From NCBI GenBank assembly GCA_964016885.1, contig OZ024742.1, forward strand, positions 14,054,622 through 14,118,621: DNA of 64,000 nucleotides, written 5' to 3'. The position numbers and the translations under genes were made by a program. A model generated the notes under the pieces. It saw only the letters and a list, made by a program, of their open reading frames with translations. It did not search any database and was not told where the DNA came from. Positions 1-11,424 of this stretch are shown one piece after another. Numbering within the stretch: position 1 is the first letter of the stretch; the number at the start of each line of letters is the position of its first letter. The stretch comes from Eledone cirrhosa (lineage: Eukaryota > Mollusca > Cephalopoda > Octopoda > Eledonidae).

Positions 1-3000
1 ACCTCAATGTGAGACCTTGTAACCCTAGAAGTGACCACCTGACCTAGTCTAGCCTCAATGTGAGACCTAACTCTCGAAGTGAACCCCTGACCTAGTCTAG
101 CCTCAGTGTGAGACCATCTAATCCTAGAAGTGACCACCTTACCTAGTCTAGTCTCATTGTGAGACCTAACCCTAGAAGTGAACACCTGACCTAGTCTAGT
201 CTCAATGTGAGACCTAACCCTAGAAGTGACCACCTGACCTAATCTAGCCTCAATGTGAGACTATCTAACCCAAGAAGTGACCACCTGACCTAGTCTAGCC
301 TCAATGTGAGACCATCTAACCCTAGAAGTGACCACCTTACCTAGTCTAACCTCAATGTGAGACCTCTAACCCTAGAAGTGACCAACTGACCTTGTCTAGC
401 CACAATCTTTGACCTTCTATCCCTAGAAGTGACCACCTGACCTAGTCTAGCCTCAATGTGAGATAATTTAACGCAAGAAGTGACCACCTGACCTAGTGTA
501 ACCTCAATGTGAGACCTTCTAACCCTAGAACTGACCACCTGACCTAATCTAGTCTCAATGTGAGACTATCTAACCCAAGAAGTGACCAGCTGACCTAGTC
601 TAGCCTCAATGTGAGACTTCTAACCCTATAAGTGACACCCTGACCGAGTGTATACTGAATGTGAGACCTAACCCAAGAAGTGACAACCTGACCTAGTCTA
701 GCCTCAATGTGAGACCTAACCCTAGCAGTGACCACCTGACCTAGTCTAGCCTCAACGTGAGACCTAACCCTAGAAGTGACCACCTGACCTAATCTAGCCT
801 CAATGTGAGACTATCTAACCCAAGAAGTGACCACCTGACCTAGTCTAGCCTCAATGTGAGACCATCTAACCCTAGAAGTGACCACCTGACCTAGTCTAAC
901 CTCAATGTGAGACCTCTAACCCTAGAAGTGACCAGCTGACCTTGTCTAGCCTCAATGTTTGACCTTCTATCCCTAGAAGTGACCACCTGACCTAGTCTAG
1001 CCTCGATGTGAGACCTAACCCAAGAAGTAACCACCTGACCTAGTCTAGCCTCCAATGTGAGACCTAATCCTAGAAGTGGCCACCTGACCTAGTCGCCTCA
1101 ATGTGAGACCTAACCATAGAAGTGAGCACCTGACCTAGTCTAGCCTCAATGTTAGACTATCTAACCCAAGAAGTGACCAGCTGACCTAGTCTAGCCTCAA
1201 TGTGAGACTTCTAACCCTAGAAGTGACAACCTGACCGAGTGTAAACTGAATGTGAGACCTTCTAACCCAAGAAGTAACCACCTGACCTAGTCTAGCCTCC
1301 AATGTGAGACCTAATCCTAGAAGTGACCACCTGACCTAGACTAACCTCAATGTGAGAGCTAACACTAGAAGTGACCACCTGACCTAGTCTAGCCTCAGTG
1401 TGAGACCTCTAACCCTAGAAGTGACCAGCTGACCTTGTCTAGCCTCAATGTTTGACCTATCGCTAGAAGTGACCACTTGACCTAGTGTAACAAACCTAGA
1501 AGTGACCACTTGACCTAGTCGCCTCAATGTGAGACCTAACCATAGAAGTGATCACCTGACCTAGTCTAGCCTCAATGTGAGACCATCTAACGCAAGAAGT
1601 GACCACCTGACCTAGTGTAACCTCATTGTGAGACATAACCCTAGAAGTGACCACCTGACCTAGTCTAACCTCAATGTGAGACCTTTTAACCCTAGAAGTG
1701 ACCACCTGACCTAGTCTAGCCTCAATGTGAGACCTAACCCTAGAAGTGACCACCTGACCTAGTCTAGCCTCAATGTGAGATTTCTAACCCTAGAAGTGAC
1801 AACCTGACCAAGTGTAAACTGAATGTGAGACCTTCTAACCCAAGAAGTGACCACCTGACCTAGTCTAGCCTCAATGTGAGACCTTCTAACCTTAGAAGTG
1901 ACCACCTGACCTAGTCTAGCCTCAATGTGAGACCTAACCCTAGAAGTGACCACCTCACCTAGTCTAACCTCAATGTGAGACCTCTAACCCTAGAAGTGAC
2001 CAGCTGACCATGTCTAGCCTCAATGTGTGACTTATCCCTAGAAGTGACCACCGACCTAGTGTAACCTAAACCTAGAAGTGACTACCTGACCTTGTCTAGC
2101 CTCACTGAGACCATCTAACGCAAGGAGTGACCACCTGACCTAGTGTAACCTCAATGTGAGAACTTCTAACCCTAGAAGTGACCACTTACCTAGTCTAACC
2201 TCAATGTGAGACCTAACCCTAGAAGTGACCACCAGACCTAGTCTAGCCTCAATGTGAGACCTTCTAACCCTAGAAGTGACCACCTTACCTAGTCTAGTCT
2301 CAATGTGAGACCTAACCCTAGAAGTGACCACCTGACCTAGTCTAGCATCAATGTGAGATCTTACTCTAGAAGTGACCACCTGACCTAGTCTAGCCTCAAT
2401 GTGAGACCTAACCCTAGAAGTGACCACCTGACCTAGTCTAGCCTCAATGTGAGACCTAACCTTAGAAGTGACCACCTGACCTAATCTAGTCTCAATGTGA
2501 GACTATCTAACCCTAGAAGTTACCACCTGACCTAGTCTAGCCTCAATGTGTGACCTATCCCTAGAAGTGACCACCTGACCTAGTCTAGCCTCGATGTGAG
2601 ACCTAACCCAAGAAGTAACCACCTGACCTAGTCTAGCCTCCAATGTGAGACCTAATCCTAGAAGTGGCCACCTGACCTAGTCGCCTCAATGTGAGACCTA
2701 ACCCTAGAAGTGATCACCTGACCTAGTCTAGCCTCAATGTTAGACTAACCCAAGAAGTGACCAGCTGACCTAGTCTAGCCTCAATGTGAGACTAACCCTA
2801 GAAGTGACAACCTGACCGAGTGTAAACTGAATGTGAGAGCTTCTAACCCAAGAAGTAACCACCTGACCTAGTCTAGCCTCCAATGTGAGACCTAATCCTA
2901 GAAGTGACCACCTGACCTAGACTAACCTCAATGTGAGAGCTAACACTAGAAGTGACCACCTGACCTAGTCTAGCCTCAATGTGAGACCTCTAACCCTAGA

Positions 3001-3207
3001 AGTGACCAGCTGACCTTGTCTAGCCTCAATGTTTGACCTTCTATCGCTAGAAGTGACCACTTGACCTAGTGTAACATAAACCTAGAAGTGACCACCTGAC
3101 CTAGTCTAGCCTCAATCTGAGACCATCTAATGCAAGAAGTGACCACCTGACCTAGTGTAACCTCAATGTGAGACCTAACCCTAGAAGTGACCACCTGACC
3201 TAGTCTA
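1..3207 (+). repeat. Higher-order repeat A, copy 1 (3,207 bp)
   Basis: The sequence starting at position 1 recurs at 3208 and 6415, a spacing of exactly 3,207 bp. Landmarks in order include units with GACCTTGTAACCC, the CTCTCGAAG unit, a TAATTTAACGC unit, the ACACCCTGACC unit near 640, TCGATGTGAG near 1000, GAAGTGGCC near 1075, and a 35-bp short unit near 2065. Copy 1 and copy 2 differ by only a few substitutions that I noticed: 2072 T against 5279-5290 C, 2134 C against 5341 T, and 2347 A against 5554 C. Such similarity over 3.2 kb means the duplication is recent or is kept uniform by conversion. The left boundary is set by the window edge and is arbitrary. Confidence 0.93.
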
Positions 3208-6200
3208 ACCTCAATGTGAGACCTTGTAACCCTAGAAGTGACCACCTGACCTAGTCTAGCCTCAATGTGAGACCTAACTCTCGAAGTGAACCCCTGACCT
3301 AGTCTAGCCTCAGTGTGAGACCATCTAATCCTAGAAGTGACCACCTTACCTAGTCTAGTCTCATTGTGAGACCTAACCCTAGAAGTGAACACCTGACCTA
3401 GTCTAGTCTCAATGTGAGACCTAACCCTAGAAGTGACCACCTGACCTAATCTAGCCTCAATGTGAGACTATCTAACCCAAGAAGTGACCACCTGACCTAG
3501 TCTAGCCTCAATGTGAGACCATCTAACCCTAGAAGTGACCACCTTACCTAGTCTAACCTCAATGTGAGACCTCTAACCCTAGAAGTGACCAACTGACCTT
3601 GTCTAGCCACAATCTTTGACCTTCTATCCCTAGAAGTGACCACCTGACCTAGTCTAGCCTCAATGTGAGATAATTTAACGCAAGAAGTGACCACCTGACC
3701 TAGTGTAACCTCAATGTGAGACCTTCTAACCCTAGAACTGACCACCTGACCTAATCTAGTCTCAATGTGAGACTATCTAACCCAAGAAGTGACCAGCTGA
3801 CCTAGTCTAGCCTCAATGTGAGACTTCTAACCCTATAAGTGACACCCTGACCGAGTGTATACTGAATGTGAGACCTAACCCAAGAAGTGACAACCTGACC
3901 TAGTCTAGCCTCAATGTGAGACCTAACCCTAGCAGTGACCACCTGACCTAGTCTAGCCTCAACGTGAGACCTAACCCTAGAAGTGACCACCTGACCTAAT
4001 CTAGCCTCAATGTGAGACTATCTAACCCAAGAAGTGACCACCTGACCTAGTCTAGCCTCAATGTGAGACCATCTAACCCTAGAAGTGACCACCTGACCTA
4101 GTCTAACCTCAATGTGAGACCTCTAACCCTAGAAGTGACCAGCTGACCTTGTCTAGCCTCAATGTTTGACCTTCTATCCCTAGAAGTGACCACCTGACCT
4201 AGTCTAGCCTCGATGTGAGACCTAACCCAAGAAGTAACCACCTGACCTAGTCTAGCCTCCAATGTGAGACCTAATCCTAGAAGTGGCCACCTGACCTAGT
4301 CGCCTCAATGTGAGACCTAACCATAGAAGTGAGCACCTGACCTAGTCTAGCCTCAATGTTAGACTATCTAACCCAAGAAGTGACCAGCTGACCTAGTCTA
4401 GCCTCAATGTGAGACTTCTAACCCTAGAAGTGACAACCTGACCGAGTGTAAACTGAATGTGAGACCTTCTAACCCAAGAAGTAACCACCTGACCTAGTCT
4501 AGCCTCCAATGTGAGACCTAATCCTAGAAGTGACCACCTGACCTAGACTAACCTCAATGTGAGAGCTAACACTAGAAGTGACCACCTGACCTAGTCTAGC
4601 CTCAGTGTGAGACCTCTAACCCTAGAAGTGACCAGCTGACCTTGTCTAGCCTCAATGTTTGACCTATCGCTAGAAGTGACCACTTGACCTAGTGTAACAA
4701 ACCTAGAAGTGACCACTTGACCTAGTCGCCTCAATGTGAGACCTAACCATAGAAGTGATCACCTGACCTAGTCTAGCCTCAATGTGAGACCATCTAACGC
4801 AAGAAGTGACCACCTGACCTAGTGTAACCTCATTGTGAGACATAACCCTAGAAGTGACCACCTGACCTAGTCTAACCTCAATGTGAGACCTTTTAACCCT
4901 AGAAGTGACCACCTGACCTAGTCTAGCCTCAATGTGAGACCTAACCCTAGAAGTGACCACCTGACCTAGTCTAGCCTCAATGTGAGATTTCTAACCCTAG
5001 AAGTGACAACCTGACCAAGTGTAAACTGAATGTGAGACCTTCTAACCCAAGAAGTGACCACCTGACCTAGTCTAGCCTCAATGTGAGACCTTCTAACCTT
5101 AGAAGTGACCACCTGACCTAGTCTAGCCTCAATGTGAGACCTAACCCTAGAAGTGACCACCTCACCTAGTCTAACCTCAATGTGAGACCTCTAACCCTAG
5201 AAGTGACCAGCTGACCATGTCTAGCCTCAATGTGTGACTTATCCCTAGAAGTGACCACCGACCTAGTGTAACCTAAACCTAGAAGTGACCACCTGACCTT
5301 GTCTAGCCTCACTGAGACCATCTAACGCAAGGAGTGACCATCTGACCTAGTGTAACCTCAATGTGAGAACTTCTAACCCTAGAAGTGACCACTTACCTAG
5401 TCTAACCTCAATGTGAGACCTAACCCTAGAAGTGACCACCAGACCTAGTCTAGCCTCAATGTGAGACCTTCTAACCCTAGAAGTGACCACCTTACCTAGT
5501 CTAGTCTCAATGTGAGACCTAACCCTAGAAGTGACCACCTGACCTAGTCTAGCCTCAATGTGAGATCTTACTCTAGAAGTGACCACCTGACCTAGTCTAG
5601 CCTCAATGTGAGACCTAACCCTAGAAGTGACCACCTGACCTAGTCTAGCCTCAATGTGAGACCTAACCTTAGAAGTGACCACCTGACCTAATCTAGTCTC
5701 AATGTGAGACTATCTAACCCTAGAAGTTACCACCTGACCTAGTCTAGCCTCAATGTGTGACCTATCCCTAGAAGTGACCACCTGACCTAGTCTAGCCTCG
5801 ATGTGAGACCTAACCCAAGAAGTAACCACCTGACCTAGTCTAGCCTCCAATGTGAGACCTAATCCTAGAAGTGGCCACCTGACCTAGTCGCCTCAATGTG
5901 AGACCTAACCCTAGAAGTGATCACCTGACCTAGTCTAGCCTCAATGTTAGACTAACCCAAGAAGTGACCAGCTGACCTAGTCTAGCCTCAATGTGAGACT
6001 AACCCTAGAAGTGACAACCTGACCGAGTGTAAACTGAATGTGAGAGCTTCTAACCCAAGAAGTAACCACCTGACCTAGTCTAGCCTCCAATGTGAGACCT
6101 AATCCTAGAAGTGACCACCTGACCTAGACTAACCTCAATGTGAGAGCTAACACTAGAAGTGACCACCTGACCTAGTCTAGCCTCAATGTGAGACCTCTAA

Positions 6201-6414
6201 CCCTAGAAGTGACCAGCTGACCTTGTCTAGCCTCAATGTTTGACCTTCTATCGCTAGAAGTGACCACTTGACCTAGTGTAACATAAACCTAGAAGTGACC
6301 ACCTGACCTAGTCTAGCCTCAATCTGAGACCATCTAATGCAAGAAGTGACCACCTGACCTAGTGTAACCTCAATGTGAGACCTAACCCTAGAAGTGACCA
6401 CCTGACCTAGTCTA
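3208..6414 (+). repeat. Higher-order repeat A, copy 2 (3,207 bp)
   Basis: This is a full second copy of the 3,207-bp unit, with the same order of variant units as copy 1 and only isolated substitutions. Examples are TCATCTGACC at about 5337-5346, where copy 1 has CACCTGACC, and GCCTCAATG at 5552, where copy 1 has GCATCAATG. The join with copy 1 is seamless and falls between two ordinary units, as expected for in-register unequal crossing-over. Confidence 0.93.
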
Positions 6415-9400
6415 ACCTCAATGTGAGACCTTGTAACCCTAGAAGTGACCACCTGACCTAGTCTAGCCTCAATGTGAGACCTAACTCTCGAAGTGAACCC
6501 CTGACCTAGTCTAGCCTCAGTGTGAGACCATCTAATCCTAGAAGTGACCACCTTACCTAGTCTAGTCTCATTGTGAGACCTAACCCTAGAAGTGAACACC
6601 TGACCTAGTCTAGTCTCAATGTGAGACCTAACCCTAGAAGTGACCACCTGACCTAATCTAGCCTCAATGTGAGACTATCTAACCCAAGAAGTGACCACCT
6701 GACCTAGTCTAGCCTCAATGTGAGACCATCTAACCCTAGAAGTGACCACCTTACCTAGTCTAACCTCAATGTGAGACCTCTAACCCTAGAAGTGACCAAC
6801 TGACCTTGTCTAGCCACAATCTTTGACCTTCTATCCCTAGAAGTGACCACCTGACCTAGTCTAGCCTCAATGTGAGATAATTTAACGCAAGAAGTGACCA
6901 CCTGACCTAGTGTAACCTCAATGTGAGACCTTCTAACCCTAGAACTGACCACCTGACCTAATCTAGTCTCAATGTGAGACTATCTAACCCAAGAAGTGAC
7001 CAGCTGACCTAGTCTAGCCTCAATGTGAGACTTCTAACCCTATAAGTGACACCCTGACCGAGTGTATACTGAATGTGAGACCTAACCCAAGAAGTGACAA
7101 CCTGACCTAGTCTAGCCTCAATGTGAGACCTAACCCTAGCAGTGACCACCTGACCTAGTCTAGCCTCAACGTGAGACCTAACCCTAGAAGTGACCACCTG
7201 ACCTAATCTAGCCTCAATGTGAGACTATCTAACCCAAGAAGTGACCACCTGACCTAGTCTAGCCTCAATGTGAGACCATCTAACCCTAGAAGTGACCACC
7301 TGACCTAGTCTAACCTCAATGTGAGACCTCTAACCCTAGAAGTGACCAGCTGACCTTGTCTAGCCTCAATGTTTGACCTTCTATCCCTAGAAGTGACCAC
7401 CTGACCTAGTCTAGCCTCAATGTGAGATAATCTAACGCAAGAAGTGACCACCTGACCTAGTGTAACCTCAATGTGAGATCTAACCCTAGAAGTGACCAGC
7501 TGACCTAGTCTAGCCTCAATGTGAGACTTCTAACCCTAGAAGTGACAACCTGACCGAGTGTAAACTGAATGTGAGACCTTCTAACCCAAGAAGTGACCAC
7601 CTGACCTAGTCTAGCCTCAATGTGAGACCTAACCCAAGAAGTGACCACCTGACCTAGTCTAGCCTCAGTGTGAGACCTAACCCTAGAAGTGACCACCTGA
7701 CCTAGTCTAGCCTCAATGTGAGACTATCTAACCCAAGAAGTGACCACCTGACCTAGTCTAGCCTCAATGTGAGACCTAACCCTAGAAGTGACCACCTGAC
7801 CTAGTCTAGCCTCAATGTGAGATTTCTAACCCTAGAAGTGACAACCTGACCAAGTGTAAACTGAATGTGAGACCTTCTAACCCAAGAAGTGACCACCTGA
7901 CCTAGTCTAGCCTCAATGTGAGACCTTCTAACCTTAGAAGTGACCACCTGACCTAGTCTAGCCTCAATGTGAGACCTAACCCTAGAAGTGACCACCTCAC
8001 CTAGTCTAACCTCAATGTGAGACCTCTAACCCTAGAAGTGACCAGCTGACCTTGTCTAGCCTCAATGTGTGACTTATCCCTAGAAGTGACCACCGACCTA
8101 GTGTAACCTAAACCTAGAAGTGACCACCTGACCTTGTCTAGCCTCACTGTGAGACCATCTAACGCAAGGAGTGACCACCTGACCTAGTGTAACCTCAATG
8201 TGAGAACTTCTAACCCTAGAAGTGACCACTTACCTAGTCTAACCTCAATGTGAGACCTAACCCTAGAAGTGACCACCAGACCTAGTCTAGCCTCAATGTG
8301 AGACCTAACCCTAGAAGTGACCACCTTACCTAGTCTAGTCTCAATGTGAGACCTAACCCTAGAATTGACCACCTGACCTAGTCTAGCCTCAATGTGAGAT
8401 CTTACTCTAGAAGTGACCACCTGACCTAGTCTAGCCTCAATGTGAGACCTAACCCTAGAAGTGACCACCTGACCTAGTCTAGCCTCAATGTGAGACCTAA
8501 CCTTAGAAGTGACCACCTGACCTAATCTAGTCTCAATGTGAGACTATCTAACCCAAGAAGTGACCATCTGACCTAGTCTAGCCTCAATGTGAGACTTCTA
8601 ACCCTAGAAGTGACAACCTGACCTAGTGTAAACTGAATGTGAGACCTAACCCTAGAAGTGACCACCTGACGTAGTGTAACCTCAATGTTAGACCTAACCC
8701 TTGCAGTGACAACCTGACCTAGTCTAACCTCAATGTGAGACCTTCTAACCCTAGAAGTGACCACCTGACCTAGTCTAACCTCAATGTGAGACCTTCTAAC
8801 CCTAGAAGTTACCACCTGACCTAGTCTAGCCTCAATGTGTGACCTATCCCTAGAAGTGACCACCTGACCTAGTCTAGCCTCGATGTGAGACCTAACCCAA
8901 GAAGTAACCACCTGACCTAGTCTAGCCTCCAATGTGAGACCTAATCCTAGAAGTGGCCACCTGACCTAGTCGCCTCAATGTGAGACCTAACCCTAGAAGT
9001 GATCACCTGACCTAGTCTAGCCTCAATGTTAGACTAACCCAAGAAGTGACCAGCTGACCTAGTCTAGCCTCAATGTGAGACTAACCCTAGAAGTGACAAC
9101 CTGACCGAGTGTAAACTGAATGTGAGACCTTCTAAACCAAGAAGTAACCACCTGACCTAGTCTAGCCTCCAATGTGAGACCTAATCCTAGAAGTGACCAC
9201 CTGACCTAGACTAACCTCAATGTGAGAGCTAACACTAGAAGTGACCACCTGACCTAGTCTAGCCTCAATGTGAGACCTCTAACCCTAGAAGTGACCAGCT
9301 GACCTTGTCTAGCCTCAATGTTTGACCTTCTATCGCTAGAAGTGACCACTTGACCTAGTGTAACATAAACCTAGAAGTGACCACCTGACCTAGTCTAGCC

Positions 9401-9495
9401 TCAATCTGAGACCATCTAATGCAAGAAGTGACCACCTGACCTAGTGTAACCTCCATGTGAGACCTAACCCTAGAAGTGACCACCTGACCTAGTCT
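6415..9495 (+). repeat. Higher-order repeat A, copy 3, rearranged
   Basis: Copy 3 follows copies 1 and 2 up to about 7417. There copy 2 continues into the TCGATGTGAG unit, but copy 3 switches to a TAATCTAACGC unit and carries about 320 bp that resembles the block at 27040-27380. From about 7740 it rejoins the HOR, having lost a net 372 bp. A further 245-248 bp is gained between about 8516 and 8800, after which the sequence runs 3,082 bp behind copy 2. It ends near 9495, where TCGATGTGAG follows instead of GACCTTGTAACCC. This is a mosaic of whole-unit gains and losses. Confidence 0.8.
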
Positions 9496-9985
9496 AGCCT
9501 CGATGTGAGACCTAACCCAAGAAGTAACCACCTGACCTAGTCTAGTCTCCAATGTGAGACCTACTCCTAGAAGTGGCCACCTGACCTAGTCGCCTCAATG
9601 TGAGACCTGACCTAGTCTAGCCTCAATGTTAGACTATCTAACCCAAGAAGTGACCAGCTGACCTAGTCTAGCCTCAATGTGAGACTTCTAACCCTAGAAG
9701 TGACAACCTGACCGAGTGTAAACTGAATGTGAGACCTTCTAACCCAAGAAGTAACCACCTGACCTAGTCTAGCCTCCAATGTGAGACCTAATCCTAGAAG
9801 TGACCACCTGACCTAGACTAACCTCAATGTGAGAGCTAACACTAGAAGTGAGCACCTGACCTAGTCTAGCCTCAATGTGAGACCTCTAACCCTAGAAGTG
9901 ACCAGCTGACCTTGTCTAGCCTCAATGTTTGACCTTCTATCGCTAGAAGTGACCACTTGACCTAGTGTAACATAAACCTAGAAGT
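9496..9985 (+). repeat. Fragment of higher-order repeat A
   Basis: This stretch repeats the part of HOR A near 1000-1480: TCGATGTGAG, the AAGTGGCC unit, a GTCGCCTC join, the GTTAGACTATC unit, ACAACCTGACCGAG, and the GAGAGCTAACAC unit. A 28-bp shortened unit lies at 9593-9620. It ends at a 35-bp type short unit (GTAACATAAACC). The fragment is out of its normal order relative to copy 3, so it marks a separate exchange. Confidence 0.75.
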
Positions 9986-10701
9986 GACCACCTGACCTAG
10001 TGTAACCTAACTCTAGAAGTGACCAACTGACCTAGTCTAGCCTAAATGTGAGACCTAACCCTAGAAGTGACCACCTGACCTAGTCTAGCCTCAGTGTGAG
10101 ACCTTCTAACCCTAGAAGTGACCACCTGACCTAGTCTAGCCTCAATGTGAGACTATCTAACCCAAGAAGTGACCACCTGACCTAGTCTAGCCTCAATGTG
10201 AGACCTAACCCTAGAAGTGACCACCTGACCTAGTCTAGCCTCAATGTGAGACGATCTAACCCAAGAAGTGACCACCTGAACTAGTGTAACCTCAATGAGA
10301 CCTAACCCTAGAAGTGACCACCTGACCTAGTCTAACCTCAATGTGAGACCTAACCCTAGCAGTGACCACCTGACCTAGTCTAGCCTCAATGTGAGACCTA
10401 ACCCTAGAAGTTACCACCTGACCTAGTCTAGCCTCAATGTGTGACGTTCTATCCCTAGAAGTGACCACCTGACCTAGTCTAGCCTCGATGTGAGACCTAA
10501 CCCAAGAAGTAACCACCTGACCTAGTTTAGCCTCCAATGTGAGACCCAATCCTAGAAGTGACCACCTGACCTAGTGTAACCTAACCCTAGAAGTGACCAC
10601 CTGACCTAGTGTAACCTCAATGTGAGACCTAACCTTAGAAGTGACCAGCTGACCTTGTCTAGCCTCAATGTGTGACCTATCCCTAGAAGTGACCACCTGA
10701 C

Positions 10702-11424
10702 CTAGTGTAACCTAAACCTAGAAGTGACCACCTGACCTTGTCTAGCCTCAATGTGAGACCATCTAACGCAAGAAGTGACCACCTGACCTACTCTAGCCTC
10801 AATATGAGACCATCTAACGGAAGAAGTGACCACCTGACCTAGTGTAACCTCAATGTGAGTCCTAACCCTAGAAGTGACCACCTGACCTAGTCTAACCTCA
10901 ATGTGAGACCTTGTAACCCTAGAAGTGACCACCTGACCTAGTCTAGCCTCAATGTGAGACCTTCTAACCCTAGAAGTGAACACCTGACCTAGTCTAGCCT
11001 CAATGTGAGACCATCTAACCCTAGAAGTGACCACCTTACCTAGTCTAGCCTCAATATGAGACCATCTAACGCAAGAAGTGACCACCTGACCTAGTGTAAC
11101 CTCAATGTGAGACCTAACCCTATAAGTGACCACCTGACCTAGTCTAGCCTCAATGTGTGACCTAACCCTAGAAGTGAACACCTGGCCTAGTCTAGCCTCA
11201 ATATGAGACCATCTAACCCTAGAAGTGACCACCTTACCTAGTCTAGTCTCAATGTGAGACCTAGCCCTAGAAGTGACCACCTGACCTAGTCTAGCCTCAA
11301 TGTGAGACCTAACCCTAGCAGTGACCACCTGACCTAGTCTAGCCTCAATGTGAGACCTAACCCTAGAAGTGATCAGCTGACCTAGTCTAGCCTCAATGTG
11401 TGACCTATCCCTAGAAGTGACCAC
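10702..11424 (-). other. Longest open antisense frame (240 codons), judged non-coding
   Basis: The minus strand stays open for 240 codons, as about fourteen tandem copies of a 16- or 17-residue unit resembling RLGQVVTSRVRSHIEA. It stays open only because 48- and 51-bp units keep the same frame. The proposed start is an internal GTG (the second valine of QVVTS), not ATG, and no upstream or downstream gene signal is visible. Similar but shorter frames of 60-211 codons occur throughout the window in the same phase relative to the unit and end wherever a 50-, 35- or 28-bp unit occurs. Differences between copies change residues freely. I therefore treat this and its shorter relatives as by-products of the repeat. 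A transcribed repeat peptide cannot be fully excluded from sequence. Confidence 0.8.
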
